DNA of 64,000 nucleotides. Source: Pedobacter sp. B4-66. GTDB lineage: Bacteria; Bacteroidota; Bacteroidia; Sphingobacteriales; Sphingobacteriaceae. Numbering within the stretch: position 1 is the first letter of the stretch; each line of letters begins with the position of its first letter. Under the pieces are notes generated by a model. That model had not been told where the DNA came from. It saw only the letters and a list, made by a program, of their open reading frames with translations, and did no database searches. Location of the stretch: the NCBI RefSeq assembly GCF_018492665.1, contig NZ_JAFVME010000003.1:558001-622000 (forward strand). Reading direction: 5' to 3'. Of the stretch, positions 35,524-44,788 are shown piece after piece. Made by a program: the position numbers and the translations under genes.

Positions 35524-36519
35524 ATGCAAAATGAAGAAAATATATTGGTATTTGGTGAACTACTGCTAAGGTTCAGTTCTACCGAGGATCAATTCATTTC
35601 TAAAAATCATACTGTGTCCTTATTTCCCGGGGGCTCTGAAGCTAATGTTTCAGCATCATTAGGTCAGTGGAAACTACCCGTTTCTTATTTAACCTGCGCG
35701 CCTGATAATGCTTTATCCGCAAATGCTTTGCAATACCTTTCTGAATTAGGAGTTGATACTTCAAAAACAATATTAGAAGGAGATAGACTTGGTTTATACT
35801 TTTTGCTATCGGCAAATGGACTAACCAGTGGACAAGTTGTATACGACAGGAAGTTTTCTTCTTTTAGCTCCCTTAAACCCAGAGCAATAGATTGGGAAAA
35901 GATTTTAGAAGGTTATACCTGGTTTCATTGGACCGCCCTCACTCCTGCATTAAATGAAAATACAGCAGCAATTTGTAAGGAAGTCCTGGCAGTTGCGAGA
36001 AAAATGGGCTTAAAGATCTCTGTCGATTTAAATTACAGAAACAGACTTTGGGATTACGGCAAACAGCCTATTGAGGTAATGCCTGAACTGGTTCAGTATT
36101 GTGATGTAATAATGGGCAATATCTGGGCATCAAATAAAATGTTGGGTACAAGTGTTAGTGAACATTTAAACCGCGAAACTACAGCTGAGGAGTATTTTAA
36201 ACACGCTGAAACATCCGCTAAAGAAATTTTCGAACTATTCCCTCAGTGTAAGCACATTGCCAATACCTTCCGTTTTATAGATAATCCAAAACATAACTTA
36301 TTTTACGGAACCTACCATACGCCAGAAAATAATTATATATCTTCAATCTACGAGACCAATGAGGTGGTAGACAGAATTGGAAGTGGAGATGCTTTTATGG
36401 CAGGCTTAATATATGCCCTAATTAATAACAACGATGGGCAGGAAATCATCAACAAGGCAACAAAATCCGGTTATCAAAAACTCTTTGTTAAAGGAGATTT
36501 TGGCGATGGTACTTTTTAA
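35524..36519 (+). CDS. kdgK: 2-keto-3-deoxygluconate kinase (PfkB family)
   Basis: The 331-residue protein has the ribokinase/PfkB fold. The N-terminal substrate loop is FPGGSEANVSASLG, a second substrate segment is ISVDLNYRNRLW (near residue 165), and the ATP-site motif is RIGSGDAFMAGL with catalytic Asp289. It phosphorylates 2-keto-3-deoxygluconate to KDPG, the step that joins uronate breakdown to the Entner-Doudoroff route. The neighbouring aldolase gene, 11 bases downstream, supports KDG over other PfkB substrates. Confidence 0.88.
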   Translation: MQNEENILVFGELLLRFSSTEDQFISKNHTVSLFPGGSEANVSASLGQWKLPVSYLTCAPDNALSANALQYLSELGVDTSKTILEGDRLGLYFLLSANGLTSGQVVYDRKFSSFSSLKPRAIDWEKILEGYTWFHWTALTPALNENTAAICKEVLAVARKMGLKISVDLNYRNRLWDYGKQPIEVMPELVQYCDVIMGNIWASNKMLGTSVSEHLNRETTAEEYFKHAETSAKEIFELFPQCKHIANTFRFIDNPKHNLFYGTYHTPENNYISSIYETNEVVDRIGSGDAFMAGLIYALINNNDGQEIINKATKSGYQKLFVKGDFGDGTF

Positions 36520-36530
36520 AAACTTTTAAA

Positions 36531-37184
36531 ATGAATGCAATAACCAGTACATTAGAAATTATCGGCAATTATCCAGTTATCCCAGTGTATTACCATGAGG
36601 ATAAAGACATCTGTATAAATGTTCTACAAGCCTGTTATGATGGTGGCATCAGGGTATTTGAATTCACCAACAGAGGAAAAAATGCTCCTGAGAACTTTAA
36701 AGCCATGCTGGATTATAGGAATGAACATTTCCCATATCTAAAACTAGGCATAGGTACTATAAAAACAGTAGCACAGGCTGAGCAATACCTTAGCATTGGT
36801 GCAGATTTTATAGTTAGCCCTATTGTTAAAGAAGACATCGCTAAACTGGCTTTTTCAAATGACATTCTTTGGGTACCGGGCTGCATGACCCCAACTGAAA
36901 TCGACTTTGCTGAAGAACTTGGTGCATCGTTAGTTAAACTTTTCCCTGGTGACACGCTTGGCCCCGGCTTTTTAAAAGCAATTAAACCACTGTTTCCTGA
37001 CTTAAAATTTATGCCGACAGGTGGAGTTGATGTAAATAAAGAAAATATTGATAGCTGGTTAAATGCAGGTGTTACCGCACTTGGGTTTGGCTCTAAGCTA
37101 TTCCAGGCCCCAAATGACGCTAAAGATTATAGCTGGCTAACCCAGCGATGCGATTCATTACTTAAACTTGTAAGCAAAGGATAG
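36531..37184 (+). CDS. eda: KDPG aldolase (2-dehydro-3-deoxy-phosphogluconate aldolase)
   Basis: The 217-residue class I aldolase has catalytic Glu44 (RVFEFTNRG) and the Schiff-base Lys136 in LVKLFPGD. Phosphate-binding segments are LGIGTIKT and FMPTGGV. It splits KDPG into pyruvate and glyceraldehyde 3-phosphate. It is co-transcribed with KDG kinase. Members of this family can also cleave 4-hydroxy-2-oxoglutarate. The glyceraldehyde 3-phosphate produced is the likely substrate of the GapN-like dehydrogenase at 49652-51277. Confidence 0.93.
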   Translation: MNAITSTLEIIGNYPVIPVYYHEDKDICINVLQACYDGGIRVFEFTNRGKNAPENFKAMLDYRNEHFPYLKLGIGTIKTVAQAEQYLSIGADFIVSPIVKEDIAKLAFSNDILWVPGCMTPTEIDFAEELGASLVKLFPGDTLGPGFLKAIKPLFPDLKFMPTGGVDVNKENIDSWLNAGVTALGFGSKLFQAPNDAKDYSWLTQRCDSLLKLVSKG

Positions 37185-37226
37185 TTTTGTCCCTTGTTTA
37201 CAAGTATAAAGTTATTATTAGTTGAT

Positions 37227-37556
37227 TTATTTCTTTTGATCATCCTTGTCATACAGGTCGATTAGCTTACTTTGTAACCTAATTACTGCATTTTCAAGCT
37301 CGCTCACTTTTTCCTTCAACTGCTTAATCAACTGCGTTTGCTCATTAATCCCTTCCTCACCAACATCAAGTAATTCCCTCAAAGTTAAATTGTGGACTTC
37401 GGCTATCTGATTAATCCTGCTGAAGTTTGGATCTGTAATACTTGTTTCAAGCTTTGAATACGCCGGAATAGATATTTCTAATAAATCAGCCATAGCTTTT
37501 TGGTTGACTCCCTTTTTCTGACGTAAAATTCTGAATTTCTCCCCTAATGTTTTCAT
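37227..37556 (-). CDS. XRE-family helix-turn-helix protein with C-terminal coiled coil
   Basis: Start at ATG 37556 (MKTLGEKFRILRQ); the frame opens two codons earlier only with TTG. The 109-residue protein has an XRE DNA-binding domain (residues 5-60: KKGVNQKAMADLLEISIPAYSKLE). A leucine-zipper-like helix follows (about 75-105: TQLIKQLKEKVSELENAVIRLQSKLIDLY). It probably dimerises through the zipper. No partner toxin gene is adjacent, so it looks like a stand-alone regulator. Target unknown. Confidence 0.85.
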   Translation of the reverse strand: MKTLGEKFRILRQKKGVNQKAMADLLEISIPAYSKLETSITDPNFSRINQIAEVHNLTLRELLDVGEEGINEQTQLIKQLKEKVSELENAVIRLQSKLIDLYDKDDQKK

Positions 37557-37806
37557 AATCAATAATTTTAAAAACGTCCGCTAGTTATGATTGAAATAAA
37601 TTTAAGAATTATTAAATAAAATATTATGATATTAATATAATATTTTTATAATATTTATTGAACCAGTTTTTACGTTATTAAATTTTATATAATCATCTAA
37701 TTAGATTTCCTCTTTTGAAATCAATAGTTGAAATTATATATGCTAAAAACATCTATTTTAATCGTTATTCAAGGATAAACAAACTGAAAAATAGATAGAT
37801 AGAGAA
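37557..37806. other. Very A/T-rich gene-free stretch
   Basis: This 250-base stretch has no credible ORF. It contains several A/T runs (around 37600-37700) and is the likely promoter region of the XRE gene. I see no clear operator or hairpin in it. Confidence 0.4.
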
Positions 37807-38016
37807 TTATCTTTTGTTTTGTCTGAAAATAAACGCAGCCAATATTAAGGCAACTGCTAAACCAGAAAATCCTGGAAACAAAATAAACAGATATAAAAGA
37901 CCGCAAACTGCCGCTATCGCCACCATAAACAATACACCTTTTAGGGGGGTATCCATTTTAAATGCTGCAATTAAAGCTAAGATCAGGAAGGCTAAAGCCA
38001 GAATATTTAAAAACAT
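37807..38016 (-). CDS. Small integral membrane protein
   Basis: I place the start at ATG 38016 (MFLNILALAFLILALIAAF), giving 69 residues. A longer in-frame start at 38064 would add a polar stretch of 16 residues. The product has two to three hydrophobic helices and a basic end FRQNKR. It resembles the small DUF1328/YtjA-like envelope proteins in layout, but I cannot assign a family. It is an isolated gene. Confidence 0.6.
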   Translation of the reverse strand: MFLNILALAFLILALIAAFKMDTPLKGVLFMVAIAAVCGLLYLFILFPGFSGLAVALILAAFIFRQNKR

Positions 38017-38085
38017 ATTACAAAGATGAGTTTTCAATGTTAAGTTAATGTTAACAAAGCTCAATTTCGAAATATTTCAAATTAA

Positions 38086-38114
38086 AAAAGTCCCTATAAT
38101 TGCTTATAGAGACT
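38086..38114 (-). terminator. Terminator of the GH109 gene (minus strand)
   Basis: On the minus strand AGTC-T-CTATAA pairs with TTATAG-G-GACT around a 4-base loop and is followed by a run of T (the A run at 38084-38089). It lies 33 bases after the GH109 stop. Confidence 0.75.
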
Positions 38115-38146
38115 CCCAACACTTACTAATTATTAAACTAATCTAA

Positions 38147-39499
38147 CTAATATTCATCATTTAAAGCAAACACAGGCTTTCTATGCATCCATTTTCCGCC
38201 TGTAAAATCAGGGAAATCTACAGTTTCATTTCCTAATTCAATAGATTGCTCACTTAAAGGGGTAATTGCACTCCATGCTGCTGCGTCATAAACATCTAAT
38301 GGAGTTGCAGTATTCCGCTTAATAGATTCAATGAAAGCATGGATTACAAAGAAATCCATACCACCATGACCAGCACCTTGTGCGTCATTTCCGTATTTTT
38401 TCCAAAGTGGGTGATCATATTTATCCAACCACTGATCTGCGGGATCCCATTGATGTGGTTTACTTACTCCTTCAACATAAACACCTTTGTTTACATCCAT
38501 CCACAGACCTTTCGTTCCCTGAACTCTGAAACCTATTGAATATGGTCTAGGTAGGTTAGTATCATGTTGCAAAATTAAAGTTTCGCCATTTGCACAATCA
38601 ATTGTTGTAGTAACAATATCGCCCAAACGGAAATTAACTTTTGCATTTGGATGATCAGCTCCACCTTTCTCTACGATGTAATTATGTAAGCCTCTCGACT
38701 TTGTAGCAAATGAGTTTAATTTCAAGAATCTGTTTCCACGGTTTATATCTATATAATTCGCAATCGGACCTATTCCGTGCGTTGGATATAAATCTCCATT
38801 TCTGTGTACTGAGTGATTTGTTCTCCATTTAGCCTCAGAGAAACCTTTTTCATTAAATTCAACACCTCCACCATAAGGTTTTACTCCATCATTAAATTTA
38901 ACCTCACGTAAGTCATGCTGATAACCACCTTGAAGATGAACGATCTCACCAAACAAGCCCTGTCTCACCATATTTAAAGCTGCAAGTACATCTCTTCTGT
39001 AACAAACATTTTCAAGCATCATTACATGAGCATTGTTCTTTTCAGCTGCATGAACCACATCCCAATGGTCTTGTAATGTTATACCTAAAATAACTTCAGT
39101 AGCTACATATTTAATCCCGGCTTCAATAGAAGTGATGATCATTTCTTTATGTAATTCCCAAGGAGTAGCAATTAAAACTGATTGTAAGCCTTTAGTTTCA
39201 AGCATTTTTTTCCAGGCATTGTCGTCTCCTGTAAAAATCTTAGGCATCGGTTTTCCACTCTTTGCAATCATCGCCTTAGCTGTGTTCAGCATTCTTGGCT
39301 CCACATCGCAAATAGCTACTAAATCTACATCATCTCTCTTAAGTAGTAAATCCAGGTGATTTTGACCACGCAAGCCCACACCAATTATTGCTATTTTCAC
39401 CTTATCTGCCTTAGAGCTGGCAAATAGTGGATTCTCCGGCAAAATAGTAACGGCTGCTGCAGTTAGTCCCGAGTTTCTTACAAATTCTCTTCTGTTCAT
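38147..39499 (-). CDS. GH109-type NAD-dependent glycosidase (Gfo/Idh/MocA fold)
   Basis: The 450-residue protein starts with a Tat-type signal (MNRREFVRNSGLTAAAV) that would export the folded, cofactor-loaded enzyme. It has a Rossmann fold (VKIAIIGVGLRGQNHLDLL) and the GH109 segment YPTHGIGPIANYIDINRGNRF, whose His is catalytic in characterised members. GH109 enzymes cleave alpha-N-acetylgalactosamine by an NAD-dependent redox-elimination mechanism. Some relatives act on other sugars, so the substrate is probable, not proven. A class 2 operator lies 128 bases upstream, and the LacI regulator 2 gene is divergent. Confidence 0.87.
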   Translation of the reverse strand: MNRREFVRNSGLTAAAVTILPENPLFASSKADKVKIAIIGVGLRGQNHLDLLLKRDDVDLVAICDVEPRMLNTAKAMIAKSGKPMPKIFTGDDNAWKKMLETKGLQSVLIATPWELHKEMIITSIEAGIKYVATEVILGITLQDHWDVVHAAEKNNAHVMMLENVCYRRDVLAALNMVRQGLFGEIVHLQGGYQHDLREVKFNDGVKPYGGGVEFNEKGFSEAKWRTNHSVHRNGDLYPTHGIGPIANYIDINRGNRFLKLNSFATKSRGLHNYIVEKGGADHPNAKVNFRLGDIVTTTIDCANGETLILQHDTNLPRPYSIGFRVQGTKGLWMDVNKGVYVEGVSKPHQWDPADQWLDKYDHPLWKKYGNDAQGAGHGGMDFFVIHAFIESIKRNTATPLDVYDAAAWSAITPLSEQSIELGNETVDFPDFTGGKWMHRKPVFALNDEY

Positions 39500-39626
39500 A
39501 ATTTATTTAGTTCTTTTCTACGTTTTAGTTAGTATAATTAAGCTTCTCCTCTTTAGATTGTCAGAAGAATATGACACAAGGTATAGACTATATCATTAAT
39601 CAGTAAAACAAAATCCAAAAAAAAAC

Positions 39627-39642
39627 ACGCAAACGTTTGATA
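39627..39642. promoter_or_regulatory. LacI-type operator, class 2 (GH109 promoter)
   Basis: ACGCAAACGTTTGATA contains the palindrome CAAACGTTTG centred at 39634-39635, upstream of the GH109 gene. Confidence 0.7.
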
Positions 39643-39834
39643 TTTTATCCAGTTTGGATTTTTTAAAGCCTACTATAAAAAATTATCTATCAACGATTAA
39701 TTAACAAAATGTCTTTTCAAAAAAAATATCATTACTAGCCAATTCTTGAGAGATTCTGTGGAATTCCTATGCTTCTTACCTCATTTTTTTGCATTAAAAT
39801 TGTTACTTATTAACGCAAATATTAAATACTTAAC

Positions 39835-39850
39835 GGGCAAACGTTTGCGT
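39835..39850. promoter_or_regulatory. LacI-type operator, class 2 (regulator's own promoter)
   Basis: GGGCAAACGTTTGCGT contains the perfect 12-bp palindrome GCAAACGTTTGC. It lies 94 bases before the regulator ATG, suggesting autoregulation. Confidence 0.75.
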
Positions 39851-39944
39851 GATTTTATGTGTATATTGACCTAAATCAATAAATAAAATAGATTTTTATT
39901 AAAATTGTAAGGTTATTCAAAGTTTATTATAATATTTGACCATA

Positions 39945-40964
39945 ATGTCTGATAAACCAACAACCATAAAAGAAATTGCTAAAATCCTCAAGATTTCGGT
40001 ATCTACCGTATCAAGAGCATTAAATGATCATTCAAGCATTGGATTGACCACCAAAATGCGTGTTAAAAAACTTGCTTCAGAGCTTAATTATGAGCCTAAT
40101 CAAAAAGCAATCCAGTTTTTACACGGAAAATCATTCATTATAGGTGTTATTTTACCTGAATTATCTGAGTCATTCTTTTCTACTGCCATAAGTGGTATTG
40201 AAGATATTGCATACAAAAGAAACTATACTGTATTATTGGCTCAGTCGCATGATGATGCAGAGCGGGAAAAGCTTCTTGTTGAAAAAATGAAAACTCAAAG
40301 AGTTGATGGTTTACTTGTTTCTGTTTCTAAAACCACAAGTACCTATGAACACTTTGAAATCTTTAAAAGATTAAATATCCCAGTAGTTTTCTTCGATCGT
40401 ATCCCTCCTATTAAAGATATACATTACGTTGCTTCTAATTTGGAAACAGGAACCTACGAAGCAGTTAATTTTCTCTTGAAAAAGGGTCACCGTACTATTG
40501 GGATGATTAATGGTCCAAATACCTTGGTTGCCAGTCACGAAAGAAAAGAAGGCTATATAAAAGCAATGCTGTCAAATCGTTTAAAGTTTGACCCTACGTT
40601 AATCATTAATTCAGACTTAACTGAATCAGGAACTATTGAAGTGATGGACACAATGCTCAATCACCGCAGAAAACCTACTGCAATTGTAACTTTCAATGAC
40701 TACGTAGCACTTTTTGCTATCAGATATACCAGGTCGCTTAACTTAAACGGAATCGATTTTGTGAGTTATGCCAACCTGCCTATTATCAATTATATGGACT
40801 ATACTCCTATTGCTTCTGTGGAGCAGTTTCCATACAAACAAGGAAAGAAAGCTGCCGATATTCTAATCGATCTGATTAACAAACCAAAAAGTGAATCAGG
40901 GGCAGATCAAGCCTTCTTTAACATCGTTGTTGAATCTGTACTTGTCGTAAATGATCCTAAGTAA
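39945..40964 (+). CDS. LacI-family regulator 2 (probable N-acetylhexosamine/mucin-glycan regulator)
   Basis: Start at ATG 39945 (MSDKPTTIKEIAKILKISVST); an in-frame TTG three codons earlier is less likely. The 339-residue protein has the LacI helix-turn-helix and hinge (YEPNQKAIQFLHGKSFIIGVIL), then the sugar-binding effector domain. Matching GCAAACGTTTGC-type sites flank its own gene, the divergent GH109 gene, the downstream kinase gene and the distant GH20 gene. The likely role is control of amino-sugar glycan use; the effector is unknown. Confidence 0.9.
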   Translation: MSDKPTTIKEIAKILKISVSTVSRALNDHSSIGLTTKMRVKKLASELNYEPNQKAIQFLHGKSFIIGVILPELSESFFSTAISGIEDIAYKRNYTVLLAQSHDDAEREKLLVEKMKTQRVDGLLVSVSKTTSTYEHFEIFKRLNIPVVFFDRIPPIKDIHYVASNLETGTYEAVNFLLKKGHRTIGMINGPNTLVASHERKEGYIKAMLSNRLKFDPTLIINSDLTESGTIEVMDTMLNHRRKPTAIVTFNDYVALFAIRYTRSLNLNGIDFVSYANLPIINYMDYTPIASVEQFPYKQGKKAADILIDLINKPKSESGADQAFFNIVVESVLVVNDPK

Positions 40965-40968
40965 TTTT

Positions 40969-40984
40969 GCGCAACCGTTTGCAC
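40969..40984. promoter_or_regulatory. LacI-type operator, class 2 (hexosamine kinase promoter)
   Basis: GCGCAACCGTTTGCAC is a GCAAnCGTTTGC palindrome between regulator 2 and the kinase, 60 bases before the kinase ATG. Confidence 0.7.
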
Positions 40985-41044
40985 ACCAATTTAATAAACT
41001 GAATTAGTTAGGTTTGGTAAAACAATCAAATACTATATAAGCGC

Positions 41045-42073
41045 ATGTTCGAAAATATTTTACCATTATATGGATTAAACTCAAAAAAAGCTACTGTAAA
41101 ACTATTTGGCGACGGGTTAATTAACCATACGTGGAAAGTAACTACTGATACCCAAAACTATATCTTACAAAAAGTAAATAATGAGGTATTTAAAATGCCT
41201 AAAGATATTGACAGGAATATCTCATTGATCAAACAATACTTAGATGTAGAATATCCTAATTACTTGTTTGTATCTCCTGTGAGCGACTTAAGTGGAAGAT
41301 CACTTTTAGATACAGATACCGGCTATTACCGATTGTTTCCTTTTGTTGAAGGTTCTACGTCTCTTAATTCTTTAACCAATAAAAAAGAGGCATACGAAGC
41401 GGCAAAGCAGTTCGGAAAATTCTCTAAAATTCTGAATGGTTTTGATGCCAAACAATTAAGCATTACCATACCTGATTTTCATAACCTTAAATTAAGGTAT
41501 ACTCAATTCCAGATAGCCTGCAAAAATGCATCTGCAGAAAGACTTGAAAAAGCTAAAGACAGCATCACCTTCATTACTGAAAACAGAGATATTGTAGATA
41601 CATATTCAAATATTGTTGCCAATAATGAAATACCTCTAAGGGTAATACATCATGACACGAAAATAAACAACGTACTATTTGATGAAAAGAACAATGGCTT
41701 ATGTGTTATAGACCTTGACACAGTGATGCCGGGTTACTTTATCAGTGATGTTGGCGACATGATGAGAACCTATCTTGCTGAAGCTAGTGAAGAAGAAACA
41801 GATCTATCTAAAATCAGTATTAGAAAAGAATTCTATCTGGCTATCTATGATGGTTATATGGAAGAAATGAGTGAAGTATTAACAGAAACCGAAAAACAGT
41901 ACTTTACTTACTCTGGTAAGTTTATCATTTACATGCAGGCAATCCGTTTCTTAGCTGACTACCTACAAAATGATGTTTATTATGGAGCAAAATATGAAGG
42001 CCATAATTTTAACAGAGCTATTAATCAGATACAACTCTTAAAAGAGTATATAAAATTAGAAGGAGAGCTATAG
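41045..42073 (+). CDS. Aminoglycoside-phosphotransferase-fold sugar kinase (N-acetylhexosamine 1-kinase-like)
   Basis: The 342-residue protein has the APH/choline-kinase fold. The N-lobe shows FGDGLINHTWKVTT and YILQKVNNEVF, with the ATP-binding Gln/Lys. The catalytic loop is VIHHDTKINNVLFD (Asp204, Asn209) and the metal site is VIDLDTVMPG (Asp223). HDTKINN and DLDTVMPG resemble NahK, which makes N-acetylhexosamine 1-phosphate. The neighbouring GH109 and amino-sugar regulon support that role, which remains inferred. Its TAG stop lies inside the terminator palindrome. Confidence 0.8.
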   Translation: MFENILPLYGLNSKKATVKLFGDGLINHTWKVTTDTQNYILQKVNNEVFKMPKDIDRNISLIKQYLDVEYPNYLFVSPVSDLSGRSLLDTDTGYYRLFPFVEGSTSLNSLTNKKEAYEAAKQFGKFSKILNGFDAKQLSITIPDFHNLKLRYTQFQIACKNASAERLEKAKDSITFITENRDIVDTYSNIVANNEIPLRVIHHDTKINNVLFDEKNNGLCVIDLDTVMPGYFISDVGDMMRTYLAEASEEETDLSKISIRKEFYLAIYDGYMEEMSEVLTETEKQYFTYSGKFIIYMQAIRFLADYLQNDVYYGAKYEGHNFNRAINQIQLLKEYIKLEGEL

Positions 42074-42085
42074 CTCTCCTTTTTA
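42061..42085. terminator. Terminator overlapping the kinase stop codon
   Basis: AGGAGAGCTATAGCTCTCCT (42061-42080) is a perfect 20-base palindrome followed by TTTTT. The stop codon TAG (42071-42073) lies at its centre, so only about eight pairs can form around the TATA loop. It may serve both convergent genes. Confidence 0.85.
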
Positions 42086-42090
42086 ATTAG

Positions 42091-44736
42091 CTACTTAACA
42101 AAGTTCTCTATGTTCATAGAGAATGTAGCCATAAAATATCTGGTTATTTGTTTGCTCCGGTTCTCAATTATCATATTACCAGACACTGCCCTGAACAAAT
42201 TATTTCCCTGATTCAGCAGATCATAAGCTCTAAGGTTTACTGACGCCCTATTGTTCTTAAAAAATGACTTAAAAACGCTTGCATTAATCAATAAAGGATT
42301 ATTAGTACCAGACGTGTAACCACTGGTAAAATTCTTGGAAACATCAACCGAGGTATTAAACGATTTGCGGATTTTAAATACCAAATTCATATTAAAGTTC
42401 CAGCTTTCCAGATTTTGAGGTTTAAAATTGGCAATGGTATAATTGTTTTCACTATAGGAATAAGAAGCTCCCGCGCTGCCAGATAACGATTTCAATTCCA
42501 TATTCACCCCTATATTCTGAAAAAAATTTAGTCCCTTATTGCTATTTTTCACATTATCAGTAAAAATTACTGAATTATTGAGCCCTACATTTCCGCCTAT
42601 AGAAACCATATACTTACGGTTATCAAAAGGTAAACCGATCGTATAATTGCTATTAATATTATAATTACCATTCACATTCACATACCGAGTTTCCTGCTTT
42701 AAGCTATTTAAGGTATCCTTAATCAGGATAATATTGCTTACCACCTCATTCTGTGTGGTACTGGCATTTACACCAATCTGCAATGCCTTTCCGCTGGTAA
42801 TTCCAAATAAGCTATAACTAACATTTGCACTATGGTTGAATGACGTTTTCAATTCCGGATTACCAATAATCACATTCTGCAAGTTCCTGGTATCGGGCAC
42901 AGGCTGCAGCTGATCAAACCTTGGCGCATTACTACTCCCGTTATAATTCATATTTACCGATTGCGTTTTAGAAATAACATAGCTAAAGTTTCCAGATGGA
43001 GATGAATTGAATGTCTTTTGATTAATCTTATCGGTTCTACCCTCATAACTACCCATCAAAATGCTTGGTTGCAATGTAAAACCAATTCCATAGTTAATCT
43101 TAGATGAATTATACCTATAACCTCCCCTAATGTTCTGATTGATAAACGTTGAGGTATAAACATTACTTAAGGAATCAATAAAGCTTATTTTACCATTTAT
43201 GTCTTTAACCCGTGTTTCTAATTCATTATTGTTAGAACTCATACTAAATGAATAAGAAAACTCTATACTTTTCTGTATGGTATCCTTCGGATTCCCCAAT
43301 GTCTTTGAATAGTTAAATCCTGCATTTATTCCCCTCTCTCCGTTTCTGGTTTCAACCAACCGGTTTAATAAAGAGTCCTTAACCTTTTCATTTGTATCCT
43401 TATCATAATAATCGATATCAGTAAGAATATCCTGATGTCCTTTACTACCACCCGCCCGACCAGAAAAATTAAGTGATGCTCTCCCCTTTTTATCTTTTCC
43501 CCCCAAACCCAGGCTCATATTTATATTTACATTTGGGCTATTCTGTTTTGAAGTGCTACTGGTAAATAAATCCTGACGGATTACTCCAGTCTGCAAAGAT
43601 GATGAAGTATTTTCTGAATTATAGTTTGACAACCCTGCATCTAAATTACCAGCAAAAAACTTACCTGTTTCCTCGCTGTTAAGCCCTAAATTTAAATTAT
43701 GATTACCATTCCCCGAATTAAACTTATCCTCATTAACACTATTTATAGTTCCCAAACTATTAGCGCTTTGAATATTGTTAAAATTTGTACCACCATAAGT
43801 GCCATTACCCATGTTATAACCAGATCTTAAATTAAGGTTTTTGCCGATATTATCAGAAAAGCTCGCTGCGCCATTAGCACTGTTAGTGATCTGGGCATCA
43901 TTACTTGTATTATTAAAAGAACCGCCGCCACTCATCTGCTTACGCTCCTTCCAGACATTAGCATTCCCGTTTAAACCGTAACTATTACTTGTTGCAGCAC
44001 TGGCACTTACGTTTGCAAATGTTCCTTTATCTCTCCCAGGTTTAGTAACCAGATTTAGAATTTTCCTTGGCTGCCCTACTTTTATCCCTGTAAAATTAGC
44101 TTCATCGCCATAGTCATCAATTACCTGAACGTGAGAAAATATGCTCGATGGTAACTTTTTAATAAACTCAGCAACATTACTGGTAAAAAAATCCTTGCCA
44201 TTTACCCTAAGCCTGGTAAGCTCCTTACCCATTGAGGTAACCTTTCCATCATCCTTTACTACCATACCCGGAAATTGCTTTAGCAGATCCTCTACATAAT
44301 CACCTTCCCTTATCATAAATGCATCTGTATTGTACTCTATGGTATCTTTCATTACCCTTATAGGAGTGATTTTGCCTTTAATCACCACTTCATCGAGCAT
44401 ATTATACTCTGTTTTGAGTATAATATTGCCAAGATCAACCTGCTTTTGTTTTTCAAGAAAAGTAACAGTTGCCTCATGCGGTTTGTAGCCAATACTACGG
44501 ACCAGCAGGCCTGAGCTCTGGGTGGTGATATTGGATAAAAAAAAATCTCCCTCTTTATCGGTAATTACAGTCAACGTGTCTTTGCCTGTAATTACCCTAA
44601 CGTAAGATCCTGGTAAGCCCTGATTAATACTATCTTTAACACTACCTTTAATTGTACGTTTTATTTGCGCAGTTGATTCTTGACTGGAAAGCTTACAAAT
44701 AAACACAAGTGAAAGAATTATTCTTTGAGCGTTCAA
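42091..44736 (-). CDS. Outer-membrane beta-barrel family protein (TonB-receptor-like, non-SusC)
   Basis: The 881-residue protein has a signal peptide (to about STAQ) and a carboxypeptidase-regulatory-like domain (about 27-110, IKGSVKDSINQGLPGSYVRV). A plug-like domain follows (about 115-240, EDLLKQFPGMVVKDDGKV...VQVIDDYGDEANFTGI), then a large barrel rich in Asn/Ser/Gly. This is the OMP_b-brl_3 type, related to TonB-dependent receptors but without the SusC signature or an adjacent SusD. No ligand can be assigned. It is the last gene after the clan GH-D, SGNH and GH29 genes on the minus strand. Confidence 0.85.
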   Translation of the reverse strand: MNAQRIILSLVFICKLSSQESTAQIKRTIKGSVKDSINQGLPGSYVRVITGKDTLTVITDKEGDFFLSNITTQSSGLLVRSIGYKPHEATVTFLEKQKQVDLGNIILKTEYNMLDEVVIKGKITPIRVMKDTIEYNTDAFMIREGDYVEDLLKQFPGMVVKDDGKVTSMGKELTRLRVNGKDFFTSNVAEFIKKLPSSIFSHVQVIDDYGDEANFTGIKVGQPRKILNLVTKPGRDKGTFANVSASAATSNSYGLNGNANVWKERKQMSGGGSFNNTSNDAQITNSANGAASFSDNIGKNLNLRSGYNMGNGTYGGTNFNNIQSANSLGTINSVNEDKFNSGNGNHNLNLGLNSEETGKFFAGNLDAGLSNYNSENTSSSLQTGVIRQDLFTSSTSKQNSPNVNINMSLGLGGKDKKGRASLNFSGRAGGSKGHQDILTDIDYYDKDTNEKVKDSLLNRLVETRNGERGINAGFNYSKTLGNPKDTIQKSIEFSYSFSMSSNNNELETRVKDINGKISFIDSLSNVYTSTFINQNIRGGYRYNSSKINYGIGFTLQPSILMGSYEGRTDKINQKTFNSSPSGNFSYVISKTQSVNMNYNGSSNAPRFDQLQPVPDTRNLQNVIIGNPELKTSFNHSANVSYSLFGITSGKALQIGVNASTTQNEVVSNIILIKDTLNSLKQETRYVNVNGNYNINSNYTIGLPFDNRKYMVSIGGNVGLNNSVIFTDNVKNSNKGLNFFQNIGVNMELKSLSGSAGASYSYSENNYTIANFKPQNLESWNFNMNLVFKIRKSFNTSVDVSKNFTSGYTSGTNNPLLINASVFKSFFKNNRASVNLRAYDLLNQGNNLFRAVSGNMIIENRSKQITRYFMATFSMNIENFVK

Positions 44737-44788
44737 ATTACCTACATATTATTCAAGATAAATATAGCGCTTTAGATCAATTATTAAC

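Larger units (their letters stand above)
39500..39944. promoter_or_regulatory. Divergent control region of the GH109 and LacI regulator 2 genes
   Basis: The 445-base gap has no ORF. It contains two class 2 LacI-type palindromes (39627-39642 near GH109, 39835-39850 near the regulator) separated by about 200 bases, which could allow looping. The rest is A/T-rich. Confidence 0.6.
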
